Shown here one piece after another: positions 16,659 through 24,493 of a stretch of DNA of 64,000 nt. The stretch covers positions 1-64,000 of the forward strand of contig NZ_JAYGHM010000013.1 in assembly GCF_034931125.1 (NCBI RefSeq), read 5' to 3'. Below the pieces are notes generated by a model. That model made no database searches. It had not been told where the DNA came from and saw nothing but the letters and a program-made list of their open reading frames with translations. The position numbers and the translations under genes were made by a program. Source of the DNA: Rivularia sp034931125. GTDB taxonomy: Bacteria > Cyanobacteriota > Cyanobacteriia > Cyanobacteriales > Nostocaceae. The first letter of the stretch is position 1. Every line of letters starts with the position of its first letter.

Positions 16659-17630
16659 TCAATACTTATTGAGAAAATTTTCTACTTCCAAAGCCGTGGG
16701 TTGAGAAGCGATCGCACCGGGTTTTAATGTAGTCAAAGCCCCCGCAGCACTAGCGTAAGCGATAATCTTTTTCACGACTTCGGGATCTGTTAAATTTTGT
16801 ACGCCATAATTTAACAGTTGGTGAACGAAACCAGCAACAAAACTATCCCCGGCACCAGTTGTATCAACTACGGGTACGGAAAAAGCAGGTAATTTATCTT
16901 CGTTTTCACCCAGACAATAAGCACAACCTTTGTCGCCATCCGTGACTAATACGCCTTCCACAGAGTTGAGTCGGTAAGTAATTGCCCCAGCATCATGAGT
17001 ATTAAATAATAACTCAGCTTCTTCTTTAGCAAGTTTGAGAAAATCTACTTTTTTGATTAATTCGCGAATTTGATCGGGAGCAGCATCGGGATTAGTCCAG
17101 AATACATCGCGCCAGTTGACATCGAGCAAAATTTTCACGTCGTATTGGGAAGCTAATTCTAAAGCGCGGTTAACTGCTGCACCACTATCGGGATAAGCCA
17201 ATTCCAAAGTTCCGACGACTAAAAAATCTGCTGTAGCAAATAACTTTTCTGGTAATTGAGCAGCCTTGAGACGAGTATCGGCGAATTCGGTGGTGTCGTA
17301 ATCCTTAAATCCGGCAAAAACGCGATCGCCATTTTGTTTCCGCACAACTAAAACTTGGCGAGTTGGTGCTTCGGGATGACGCTGCACCCCGGCTGTATCT
17401 ACTCCAATTTCCTGTAAAAGTGCCTGTAAGTTATTACCAGCTTCGTCTTCACCGACTGCACCAATAAATGCACTGGGCGTTCCTAACTTTACTAAAGCAC
17501 AGGCAACATTAGCTGGTGCGCCCCCTGGATAAGCCGTCCACGACTCAACTTCACTAAGCGATCGCCCTAACTGGTCGGCGAGCATATCGTATAATATCTC
17601 ACCCAAACATAAAACACGGGGATTACTCAT
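16659..17630 (-). CDS. PfkB-family carbohydrate kinase, probably fructokinase
   Basis: 323 residues. The start CLGEILYDML and GGAPANVACALVKLG (about 37-51) are the PfkB signature 1 with the sugar-binding NxxxA segment. The C-terminal DTTGAGDSFVAGF (about 253-265) is signature 2, containing the anion-hole glycines and the catalytic aspartate. The GEILYDML and EVESWTAYPGGAP pattern fits fructokinases (ATP + fructose to fructose 6-phosphate). With the sucrose-phosphate phosphatase at 36 kb, this fits a cell that makes and recycles sucrose. The ATG at 17630 is the clear start. Confidence 0.88.
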   Translation of the reverse strand: MSNPRVLCLGEILYDMLADQLGRSLSEVESWTAYPGGAPANVACALVKLGTPSAFIGAVGEDEAGNNLQALLQEIGVDTAGVQRHPEAPTRQVLVVRKQNGDRVFAGFKDYDTTEFADTRLKAAQLPEKLFATADFLVVGTLELAYPDSGAAVNRALELASQYDVKILLDVNWRDVFWTNPDAAPDQIRELIKKVDFLKLAKEEAELLFNTHDAGAITYRLNSVEGVLVTDGDKGCAYCLGENEDKLPAFSVPVVDTTGAGDSFVAGFVHQLLNYGVQNLTDPEVVKKIIAYASAAGALTTLKPGAIASQPTALEVENFLNKY

Positions 17631-17973
17631 TTCATTTAATTTTTAAACTTAAATTCTGTATGAAACCTACAATAATATTTACCATTCATTTGGCAATCGT
17701 TCATACAATTAAATAGCAAGATTCATTCATAATTGTTTTCTATTGCTCTTGTACCAAGGCTTTTTTTGAGGCAATCGCTTTATTTTTATTTGTTATATAT
17801 AGTTAAAATAAATACTTATATAAAATACTGTATCGCTGTCTACCCAACTCATAAAGAAAATATAGACAATCGTATTGCATTAAACACTTGAAACGCCTAC
17901 CTTTCAGACAATCTTCTACAATGGGAAAGAGCAATTAAGTACATTTACCACTAATCGGGAGGATGATTTGAAA

Positions 17974-18237
17974 ATGGCTGGTGGCGAGTCTCAGACCCCT
18001 GTTAGTCTGTCAGACCGAGAACTGCAAATTATCGACTTAGTGGCCACTGGCTTAACTAACCAATTAATTGCAGTAAAGCTGGAGATCAGTAAGCGTACTG
18101 TTGATAACCATATCAGCAATATTCTTACAAAGACTGGAACTGAAAACCGAGTAGCTCTTGTCCGTTGGGCTTTGCACTGGGGTAAGGTCTGTTTGAATGA
18201 TGTGAATTGCTGTCCTATTCCCCCTCGGCAGGATTAA
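17974..18237 (+). CDS. Small LuxR-type HTH regulator, PedR-like
   Basis: 87 residues from ATG 17974 (a TTG at 17968 in the same frame is an alternative; GGGAGGA at 17957-17963 fits either). It is a GerE/LuxR DNA-binding domain only: LSDRELQIIDLVATGLTN, then the recognition helix region SKRTVDNHISNIL. No receiver or ligand domain is present. The tail KVCLNDVNCC holds conserved cysteines, as in Synechocystis PedR (Ssl0564), whose activity responds to photosynthetic electron transport through thioredoxin. The name rests on that resemblance and size. The upstream region (17640-17960) is AT-rich and gene-free. Confidence 0.75.
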   Translation: MAGGESQTPVSLSDRELQIIDLVATGLTNQLIAVKLEISKRTVDNHISNILTKTGTENRVALVRWALHWGKVCLNDVNCCPIPPRQD

Positions 18238-18268
18238 ACAGCGTTACAACGGTTATTTGTGAGTCTTA

Positions 18269-18400
18269 ATTGATTGCTGCTAGTTATTCTCCTCACGCTT
18301 CACTTATTTTATGCTTATTTTTTCGACGCGAAATTACAGGGTATTGGTCTACGCATATTGCTAGCAGCAATCAATCCCCGTCCGACTAGCAACGGACGGG
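18269..18400. other. Nested inverted repeats downstream of the PedR-like gene
   Basis: ATTGATTGCTGCTAG (18269-18283) and CTAGCAGCAATCAAT (18361-18375) are perfect 15-bp inverted copies 77 bases apart. A separate perfect 8-bp hairpin, CCCGTCCG / CGGACGGG, follows at 18377-18400. The second stem may terminate the regulator transcript. The rest, up to 18655, contains TTAGTTAAAA repeats and CTCCCTA heptads (18503-18532). Confidence 0.6.
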
Positions 18401-18655
18401 TACACTTTCATCTTTCATTGATTTTACTTAAAATAAAATTTAGTTAAAAATTAGTTAAAAAAATAGTCAAAAAATCAAATCGCAAAATATTATTTCTTCT
18501 TAATACTCCCTACTCCCTATTCCCTACTCCCTTTAACTTAATATAGATTTAATAATCAATAAAAATTAGCAATAGTTTCTCATAATTCCTTTTGCAAAAG
18601 GTTACATTGATAATAGAATATATTTTGCCTAACCAGGTGGGGGAGCAATGTTGCG

Positions 18656-19306
18656 ATGAATACCTTAACTTTTGCCGAAGGTAGCGACCTATCCTTTGAT
18701 TTTTTTAATTTGGATTTGGTTTCACCCTCTCCCACACAAGATGCGGATTTACTCGATCGGCTATCCTTTGTTCCTGGGTTAAAAGAAATTTTGATGCTGC
18801 GTCAGGTTCACGCTTTAGAACACGCTACAGTATGGATTTTAAGCGAATCGCATTCAGCAGTAAATAAAAAAAACAGCCTCAAAAATGTTAATATTGATAA
18901 TCAGCTTTACAGTGGTTTATCTACTGAAGTTGGATTTTTTCTTTATGGTGAAGTCAACATTAGCGACTTGCGACGCGCTGTAAACCTTGCTCTCCAAAGA
19001 CTCACCACTGGGGAATGGGATTTAGCCGTACATCCTCGCTGCGGTACCAATGCATCAGTTGGAATGTTATTAACAGCAGGATTGGCTGTAGGAATGCATT
19101 TACTATTACCGCGAGGACCAATTGAGCAGTTAATTGGTTTAAGTTTAGCCACAACAACCGCAACCGAACTGACTCCCGATGTCGGCGCTTTTTTTCAACG
19201 TCATATTACCACTGCAATTCCTTTTAACCTCGCAATTGAAAATATTACCCACCAGTATGATGCAATGGGACGCAAAGCTTATTTTATAAAAGTTCAATGG
19301 AAATAA
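18656..19306 (+). CDS. Conserved cyanobacterial protein, probably DUF6391 family
   Basis: 216 residues. The core begins LRQVHALEHATVWIL and continues with GLSTEVGFFLYGEV, a charged helix DLRRAVNLALQRL, and AVHPRCGTNASVGMLLTAGLAVGM, giving one or two hydrophobic helices. HALEHA could bind a metal, but there is no evidence for this. It resembles the DUF6391 family found in cyanobacteria; no function is known to me. The start ATG at 18656 lies within GCGATGAATACC. A GTGGGGGAG tract upstream may serve as the ribosome-binding site. Confidence 0.65.
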   Translation: MNTLTFAEGSDLSFDFFNLDLVSPSPTQDADLLDRLSFVPGLKEILMLRQVHALEHATVWILSESHSAVNKKNSLKNVNIDNQLYSGLSTEVGFFLYGEVNISDLRRAVNLALQRLTTGEWDLAVHPRCGTNASVGMLLTAGLAVGMHLLLPRGPIEQLIGLSLATTTATELTPDVGAFFQRHITTAIPFNLAIENITHQYDAMGRKAYFIKVQWK

Positions 19307-19545
19307 GGTATTGGGTAATTGGTAATTGGTAATTGGGAGTAATAAGTAGTAAATAAGTTATTTTTCCCCCCATCCCCCCATCTCCTTGTCTCCCCCTCCC
19401 CCCATCCTCTTGTCTCCTATCTTAAGTGGTATTCATAGCTACAAAAAAATAACCATTTTAATGATGTTTTCTAAGTCGAAGGAAGGATGAAGCTAATTCT
19501 TCTGTTAGTGACACTAGGAAAGGAATTTAAAACGATAGGATCTTT

Positions 19546-20118
19546 ATGGCAGCGACATTTACCGATACTCAACGTCAAGCGATCGCAATGAAGTTAGCAG
19601 ATATGAAAGTGCTGCAAAACCAGATGGTTGCTAGCGAGCAGAAATTAATCTCGGCTATAACCGATCAAGATATTACCAAGCGCATACAAGATATGCTCAA
19701 GGATGACCAAGAAAGCTTGGGAACTATTGAAGCAGCGATCGCTAAATTTGGGACTTCATCCGAACCCCAAGAGAAAGTAAAAAGTTTCGCTCAAACTGTT
19801 GACAAAATGATGGGTGGTAGCGAATTACAACTTTATGAAAAAGCATTGCAGCATGAAGGAATGAAGCATCAGTTAGTAATGACTGGTCTGCTCGTACACA
19901 AATGCGCTCAAGCTGCTGGAGACGATTGGGAAGAAGCAATTGACCCCATCAACAAGGTTAATTTCAAAAATCGCGCTCACCAAGAACAGTTAAAAGCAAT
20001 TATTTACGCTTTAGGTACTCGCGAATTAGTTGGTAAAGAACCCGATACCAGCATTTGGGCTGGTGTTGAAGATGGAATCGCTGCTGCGAAGGGTTTGTTT
20101 AGCGGTCTGACCAGCTAA
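19546..20118 (+). CDS. Helical-bundle protein, hemerythrin/ferritin-like (putative)
   Basis: 190 residues, nearly all helix-forming. It has regularly placed acidic residues and histidines (DDQESLGTIE, LQHEGMKHQLVMTGLLVHK, AHQEQLKAI), which could bind a di-metal centre as in HHE or DUF892-like bundles. The assignment is weak. It resembles stress-associated cyanobacterial proteins often labelled as HHE cation-binding. There is no signal peptide. AAAGGAAT ahead of the ATG is a possible ribosome-binding site. The 240 bases before it hold GGTAATT and CCCCCAT short repeats. Confidence 0.55.
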   Translation: MAATFTDTQRQAIAMKLADMKVLQNQMVASEQKLISAITDQDITKRIQDMLKDDQESLGTIEAAIAKFGTSSEPQEKVKSFAQTVDKMMGGSELQLYEKALQHEGMKHQLVMTGLLVHKCAQAAGDDWEEAIDPINKVNFKNRAHQEQLKAIIYALGTRELVGKEPDTSIWAGVEDGIAAAKGLFSGLTS

Positions 20119-20150
20119 GACTTTTGTTACAAATTTAAGAGCGATTAACT

Positions 20151-20235
20151 AATACCGTTTTGTATAAAGATGCGCTTAGTTCAGCCTACGCAGGTAGACT
20201 TTGTAATATTAGCCCCAGCCTTCTAGGCTGCGGGC
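20151..20235 (+). repeat. Dispersed 85-bp repeat, copy 1
   Basis: AATACCGTTT, GATGCGC, TAATATTAGCCCCAGCC and CTAGGCTGCGGG appear here and, inverted, at 50978-51064. It lies downstream of the helical-bundle gene and next to the metallophosphoesterase stop. Confidence 0.8.
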
Positions 20236-20257
20236 GTTTTGGCTTTATAAGTTACTA

Positions 20258-22000
20258 TTATTTCAACTTAAAATTATCAAATTTAATTACTTTGTCTCCA
20301 GGTTTAGTAGTATCAAAATAATAACTACTTACCTCACCATTACCTGTATCTAGAATACTAAATACGGTGATTTCATTACTTGCAATATAAGGTGTAGATT
20401 TACCATCTTCACCAGTTAATGGTTTAATTGATGGCATTATCGGTTCTAAACCATTGGGGTCGCCGACTTGAATATATTTCTCTTTATAACCTTGTGGTAC
20501 GTTGCGTTTTTTATCACCCACATAAGCACCGTAATTATTACCAACATTTGATGATTCTAAAAAATGCATTCCCGATGGACTGCGGAAACGATTCCATAAA
20601 TGAGAATGACCGTAAAATACTAGCTGTACCTTATTCTTTTCTAATAAAGGCACAATATCCCGAATTAAATAATCTTTTTCAATAGGATATTCGTAACGTA
20701 TAGCTGTTATCTTGCCGCTATCATCTTTTTCAATTGTTTGCACGGGATTTGTATAAGCCGGAACAATATTTTCTCCTAAAGAATGAACCGGATGATGGAA
20801 CATCACAATTTTGTATTTTGCTTGTTGAAATTCCGGACTATTCAGTTCTTCAACAAGCCAATTATATTGAGCGCTACCTGGATCGATTGGTTCAAACAGA
20901 TGCTGTCCGTAACCCCAGTTTTCTGGTTTATCAAAATCGGCTGCTCTTTCACGGTATTTACCTTTTGCATCCGGATCTAAATTAGGAACTCGCCAAATAT
21001 TTGTAGCATAAAGTACTACTAAACGCACATCACCAAAAGTTGTTGCATAGTACTTTTCTCCGCCAGTTTTACTCTCAGGTAAACTAAAAATTTCTTCATA
21101 AGTATCGGTATTAAAAGAATTAGCCGACAAAGCAGATTCACCATACAAATTTTTAGCTACAGCGCGGGGAATTGTATCATTATATTCACCACCCAAACTA
21201 TCGCTTTTACCTCTTCTTCCCATTACTTCATGATTGCCGATCGCAGTAAAAAGAGGGGCATTTTGAATAATTTCGCCGCCAGTATAAGCTGTTTTGACTC
21301 CATTCTCTATTTCATAACTAGCGCGACCTTGTAAAGCCGGGAAAAATGCACCACCACGATTATCATCAAACCATTCGCTAGCGCGGTCTGAGATATTAAC
21401 CAAATCCCCAGCCATAAATACCGCATCAATATTTCCGGCCGTTTCCTTTGCTTTTTGTAAATTCGCTGCGGTCATTGGTTTGAGTTGATGGTCGGAAGTA
21501 AGCAGAATTTTTAAAGGTTTACCCGATTCAGGTGCAGGTGTAAGGTTATATATCTTACTTTTTGCATCCCCACCATTTTCCGGTTTGCTAGTTACTTGAT
21601 AGTCAATTTTGTTACCGGAAGTTAATCCAGTAATTTCTGCTTCATGTCGCCAAATGTCGCGCTGAACTGGTTTTTGGTAAACTTGTTTATCTTCGGTTTG
21701 ATTTCCAACGCGAGATTGTTGGTCTTCTCTGGTATGACTTAACTTAATAGTTGTAGCATCGGTAGTTTGCTTGAGATTTTCACCGTAAGCAACCGTATTC
21801 TTCTCCCCAGGAAACTCCGAAAACCACACAACTCGAACTGAATTTTCAGTGGGTAATTGCAGAAAAGGTTCAGTCAGCAGAGTTGAAGCTTCAGCAACAG
21901 GTTGTGAATTGGGTAAGCATCCATATATTAAAGTAAGACACAAAACACATAGGAATAAAGATACTAACGGTGCGGGACGATTTTTAAAACGTCTAAACAT
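20258..22000 (-). CDS. Lipoprotein metallophosphoesterase (purple acid phosphatase-like)
   Basis: 580 residues from the ATG at 22000; the longer open frame upstream is unlikely because the lipoprotein signal (MFRRFKN, hydrophobic core, LIYGC) begins here. After it comes an Fn3-like N-terminal domain (LQLPTENSVRVVWFSEF). The calcineurin-like catalytic motifs follow: SDHQ, FMAGDLVN (GD), AIGNHE (GNHE), FHHPVHS and FYGHSHLW (GHxH). This set binds two metals and hydrolyses phosphate esters in the periplasm or at the outer surface. The substrate is unknown. The upstream toxin-antitoxin pair is separate. Confidence 0.88.
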   Translation of the reverse strand: MFRRFKNRPAPLVSLFLCVLCLTLIYGCLPNSQPVAEASTLLTEPFLQLPTENSVRVVWFSEFPGEKNTVAYGENLKQTTDATTIKLSHTREDQQSRVGNQTEDKQVYQKPVQRDIWRHEAEITGLTSGNKIDYQVTSKPENGGDAKSKIYNLTPAPESGKPLKILLTSDHQLKPMTAANLQKAKETAGNIDAVFMAGDLVNISDRASEWFDDNRGGAFFPALQGRASYEIENGVKTAYTGGEIIQNAPLFTAIGNHEVMGRRGKSDSLGGEYNDTIPRAVAKNLYGESALSANSFNTDTYEEIFSLPESKTGGEKYYATTFGDVRLVVLYATNIWRVPNLDPDAKGKYRERAADFDKPENWGYGQHLFEPIDPGSAQYNWLVEELNSPEFQQAKYKIVMFHHPVHSLGENIVPAYTNPVQTIEKDDSGKITAIRYEYPIEKDYLIRDIVPLLEKNKVQLVFYGHSHLWNRFRSPSGMHFLESSNVGNNYGAYVGDKKRNVPQGYKEKYIQVGDPNGLEPIMPSIKPLTGEDGKSTPYIASNEITVFSILDTGNGEVSSYYFDTTKPGDKVIKFDNFKLK

Positions 22001-22157
22001 GATTAATTTCCATTTATCTATAGTTTTGTAGAAACAATCAACTGATAATTGTTTCCTACAAATGTAGTCTATATGACAAAAATTCATGGAAAATTTGCTC
22101 GCAATAGTCAAAGTTTCTTGCAATGCGAAAGCTAATTTCGCAAAAATATCACTGTAA

Positions 22158-22535
22158 TTACCAATTAACAATTGTCAAACTTGTTACCTTTGTTAATTCA
22201 TTATCGGCAGTTACTAAACTAGCTCCAACTTGAAGTGCAGTTGAAGCAATAATTGCATCTGGGAGTTTTACTCGATATTGTAACCGAATTTGAATAATCT
22301 GTTCGATGAATAAATCGTTACTTGCTGCTAAATCAATTACTTCTACACGCTTGAGAAATTCTTTAAATAAATTGCGATCGCTTTCACTCAACCCAGAAAA
22401 CGCTAAAAATTCGATTTGACTGATGATAGAAATTCCCACCCATTCAGCATTTTGCAATAATGTCACTAATGCTGGAGAACCTTTTAATAAAGCAACTATG
22501 GCATTTGTGTCCAGTAGATAACGTTTACCACTCAT
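22158..22535 (-). CDS. VapC-like PIN-domain toxin
   Basis: 125 residues from ATG 22535 (MSGKRYLLDTNAIVALL). The PIN acidic residues are in place: D in LLDTN, E in SQIEFLA, D in LPDAIIAS and D in VTADNEL. PIN toxins of the VapC type cleave RNA, often initiator tRNA or rRNA. An earlier in-frame start at 22568 would put it inside the antitoxin gene. The overlap with the antitoxin stop is 11 bases, as is typical for such pairs. Confidence 0.87.
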   Translation of the reverse strand: MSGKRYLLDTNAIVALLKGSPALVTLLQNAEWVGISIISQIEFLAFSGLSESDRNLFKEFLKRVEVIDLAASNDLFIEQIIQIRLQYRVKLPDAIIASTALQVGASLVTADNELTKVTSLTIVNW

Positions 22536-22749
22536 TGCGTAATATCCTTGTTTGGGTAACACTATCACCTTCCCAGCTTAAACGTCCCGCTAAATCGGAA
22601 AAATCGTAAGATTTCCCATGGTAAGTATCTGGGGTACTGGGGTTGACAACGACAACTACATCAACAGTACCAGATGACAATTCGGTGGGGATATCAAGGT
22701 GTAAATTACCAGAATTATCAATAACTGCCGCTAGTTTTATAACTTTCAT
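22525..22749 (-). CDS. Antitoxin of the PIN-toxin pair
   Basis: 74 residues. MKVIKLAAVIDNSGNLHLDIP is an AbrB/SpoVT-like or DUF2281-like beta strand start, followed by SGTVDVVVVV and a C-terminal helix SWEGDSVTQTRILRNEW that could occupy the toxin's active site. It overlaps the toxin gene by 11 bases and should be its antidote and repressor. The exact family is uncertain. No operator palindrome is obvious upstream. Confidence 0.75.
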   Translation of the reverse strand: MKVIKLAAVIDNSGNLHLDIPTELSSGTVDVVVVVNPSTPDTYHGKSYDFSDLAGRLSWEGDSVTQTRILRNEW

Positions 22750-22868
22750 TTTCTAAGACTTTATATTTATCACTATTATAATAAATTTGCTGTCTAGCTT
22801 ATATCCCAGCTTTAAAAAGACTGGGTTTTACGCTGCTTGAATTTAGATAAGTGGCAACAAGTTAACAC

Positions 22869-22979
22869 TCACTCAAACGCAACTTGCAAAGGTTTTGTTG
22901 GTAGCATTCTCGGTTCTGGTAATGGTTTATTCTCTTCTCTCAACATCTCTATGCTGAAACCTTTACCCCAAGACTTGGA
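22869..22979 (-). pseudogene. Possible gene remnant directly after the TGA at 22980
   Basis: In frame with the upstream gene but after its stop, 36 codons remain open: SKSWGKGFSIEM, then REENKPLPEPRMLPTKPLQV and a TGA at 22869. It has no start of its own in suitable position. It could be the C-terminus of a decayed gene or a readthrough tail. I do not recognise the family. Confidence 0.25.
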
Positions 22980-23432
22980 TCAATAATCTTCAGTATTCTC
23001 ATTAATAAGTAGGGATTCCAGCTTTTGAGTTAAATCTATATAATCATTCCAGTATCTATGTGCAATATCTCCCGAAGATTTCTCATCTACCTGATTTTGT
23101 TGGTAATCATAGACAAATTTAACAATATTTAATAGATTTTTTCGCTGACAAAGAGTCAATTTGATAAAATAACCAAATAAATCTATATGTGTGCCTGTAG
23201 ACATAATATTACTCAAAATTTTATTCAGATCAAAAAAAGTTAATGGATTTAGATAAATTTTGAAATTAAGTTGATTTAAGAATGAAACTAAGGGTATATA
23301 GTATTGTTTTTCAATTATTTTATAGCTATTCTCTTTCTGATTATTTTCTAGGGATTCACACACACTCAAAAATTGGAAAATTGTTAATAAATTCTCTTTT
23401 TGTTGATTATCTATTTGAGATATTAAAGTCAT
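22980..23432 (-). CDS. Unknown helical protein, C-terminal module of a frameshifted gene
   Basis: 150 residues from the first ATG, helical and rich in K, N, Q and L (LLTIFQFLSVCESLENNQKE; CQRKNLLNIVKFVYDYQQNQ). No family recognised. Key point: the same frame is open far upstream of this ATG, to a TAA at 23721-23723, with no ATG, GTG or TTG in those 96 codons. They encode acidic, linker-like sequence (SWGELFSEETENSLDDDF; FATLKGGKELLENFSRLD). This open part overlaps the 3' end of the neighbouring gene and begins at its A10 tract. It is therefore probably translated as a fusion after a one-base slip, giving a 496-residue protein, and the 150-residue start may not be used. Confidence 0.65.
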   Translation of the reverse strand: MTLISQIDNQQKENLLTIFQFLSVCESLENNQKENSYKIIEKQYYIPLVSFLNQLNFKIYLNPLTFFDLNKILSNIMSTGTHIDLFGYFIKLTLCQRKNLLNIVKFVYDYQQNQVDEKSSGDIAHRYWNDYIDLTQKLESLLINENTEDY

Positions 23433-23497
23433 TAGTTCTATAACTTGTTCTTTATTATCTAAGCGGCTGAAATTCTCTAGTAATTCTTTTCCACCTT

Positions 23498-24469
23498 TTA
23501 AGGTTGCAAAATCTGTTGTTGCTGAATTTGGGGTTGCTGTATCTGCTGAGGTTGAAAAATCATTTTGAAACTGACTACGATCAATGCTAGCGCGATCGCG
23601 ACTGTTAACAAAATCATCATCAAGCGAGTTTTCTGTTTCTTCGGAGAATAATTCTCCCCAACTGTCGGAGGATGGGACGGTATTGTTTCCTTTTTTTTTT
23701 CTGGTAGTTGAACAACTTCTTTAACTTCTTTGATTGGTTCTTGGACATTCGATGCAAAACCTCTCCAAACACCCGCACTATGGAGAATTGTTCGTCTTTC
23801 TAAATTTTTCGTAACTACGACTAGGACACCATCAGTTTTTGTACTTCCATCCCAAGCAATCCAATTTTTTGGTAAAGGTTTATTGACTATTTCTTCAGCT
23901 AGTTTTTCTAAAGCTTCAGCAGATGTACGCTCTATTTGATATCTATCCTTCGATTCATCTGTATTAATTACTTGATAATTAGCTTGTTTGATATCCTCTA
24001 TAAATTGATTAATTACATCTAAATCAACTCGAAATTCTTCTAGTTCAAAAAATTCAATCGATTCTTCGATCATTTTAGAGAAAGTTAAATCTTTATTCAA
24101 AAAGCTCTGAATTGCACTGTAGGCAATTTTTTTGATAACCGCTTCATTCTCTTCCAAATCTTCAGCAATCCAGACAATAGAGTTTAAAACTCTTCTTCCT
24201 AATTTTTCCGAACGTTGAGGTGATTCAATCCCTGTAACTTCCAATAATAGTTTATTATCTTCTTTGTCTCTAAAAAGAAGCAAAGATGGTTTAACTTCAT
24301 CAATTAAGTCATTAACAATTGTAATTTGCTTGTTACTCCCTTTGATTAATTGATGTTGAATCAAACGAGGTTTTTCTACTGGTTGATGCTCTTGAGTCTC
24401 AATTTTACGCCAGTGGATACCTGTTTTACCCAATGCAGAAGTTTTGACATAAATTTCAATATTATTCAT
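23498..24469 (-). CDS. Unrecognised protein with possible C-terminal membrane anchor; GTPase operon third gene
   Basis: 323 residues in the direct frame. Residues 1-250 are soluble alpha/beta sequence with no family that I recognise. It has strands such as PSLLLFRDKEDNKLLLEVTG and helices around 100-165, and a region KNWIAWDGSTKTDGVLVVVT. Residues 256-260 (PEKKK) are coded by an A10 tract (23691-23700). After it the direct frame gives a basic stretch, a hydrophobic segment 283-303 (LMMILLTVAIALALIVV) and a Q-rich tail. A +1 slip gives instead an acidic linker joined to the gene at 22980. It starts 24 bases after the coiled-coil GTPase gene, so they are co-transcribed. It may be the adaptor or effector of that system. 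Confidence 0.7.
   Translation of the reverse strand: MNNIEIYVKTSALGKTGIHWRKIETQEHQPVEKPRLIQHQLIKGSNKQITIVNDLIDEVKPSLLLFRDKEDNKLLLEVTGIESPQRSEKLGRRVLNSIVWIAEDLEENEAVIKKIAYSAIQSFLNKDLTFSKMIEESIEFFELEEFRVDLDVINQFIEDIKQANYQVINTDESKDRYQIERTSAEALEKLAEEIVNKPLPKNWIAWDGSTKTDGVLVVVTKNLERRTILHSAGVWRGFASNVQEPIKEVKEVVQLPEKKKETIPSHPPTVGENYSPKKQKTRLMMILLTVAIALALIVVSFKMIFQPQQIQQPQIQQQQILQP
23691..23700 (-). promoter_or_regulatory. A10 slippery tract (possible transcriptional slippage site)
   Basis: CCAG-A10-GGAAAC on the minus strand. One extra A moves ribosomes from the short, hydrophobic-tailed frame into a frame that is open to 22980. Homopolymers of nine or more A are known to cause transcriptional slippage in bacteria. 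A real frameshift mutation or a sequencing error in the homopolymer would look the same. Confidence 0.5.
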
Positions 24470-24493
24470 AATTTAACCGTCCTTAGTTATAAA

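Noticed and set aside
20428..20985. Plus-strand frames within the metallophosphoesterase gene
   Set aside because: Antisense shadows of a well-supported gene with intact catalytic motifs.
22158..22171. Overlap of metallophosphoesterase with the PIN toxin gene
   Set aside because: Disappears when the phosphoesterase starts at its lipoprotein signal (22000).
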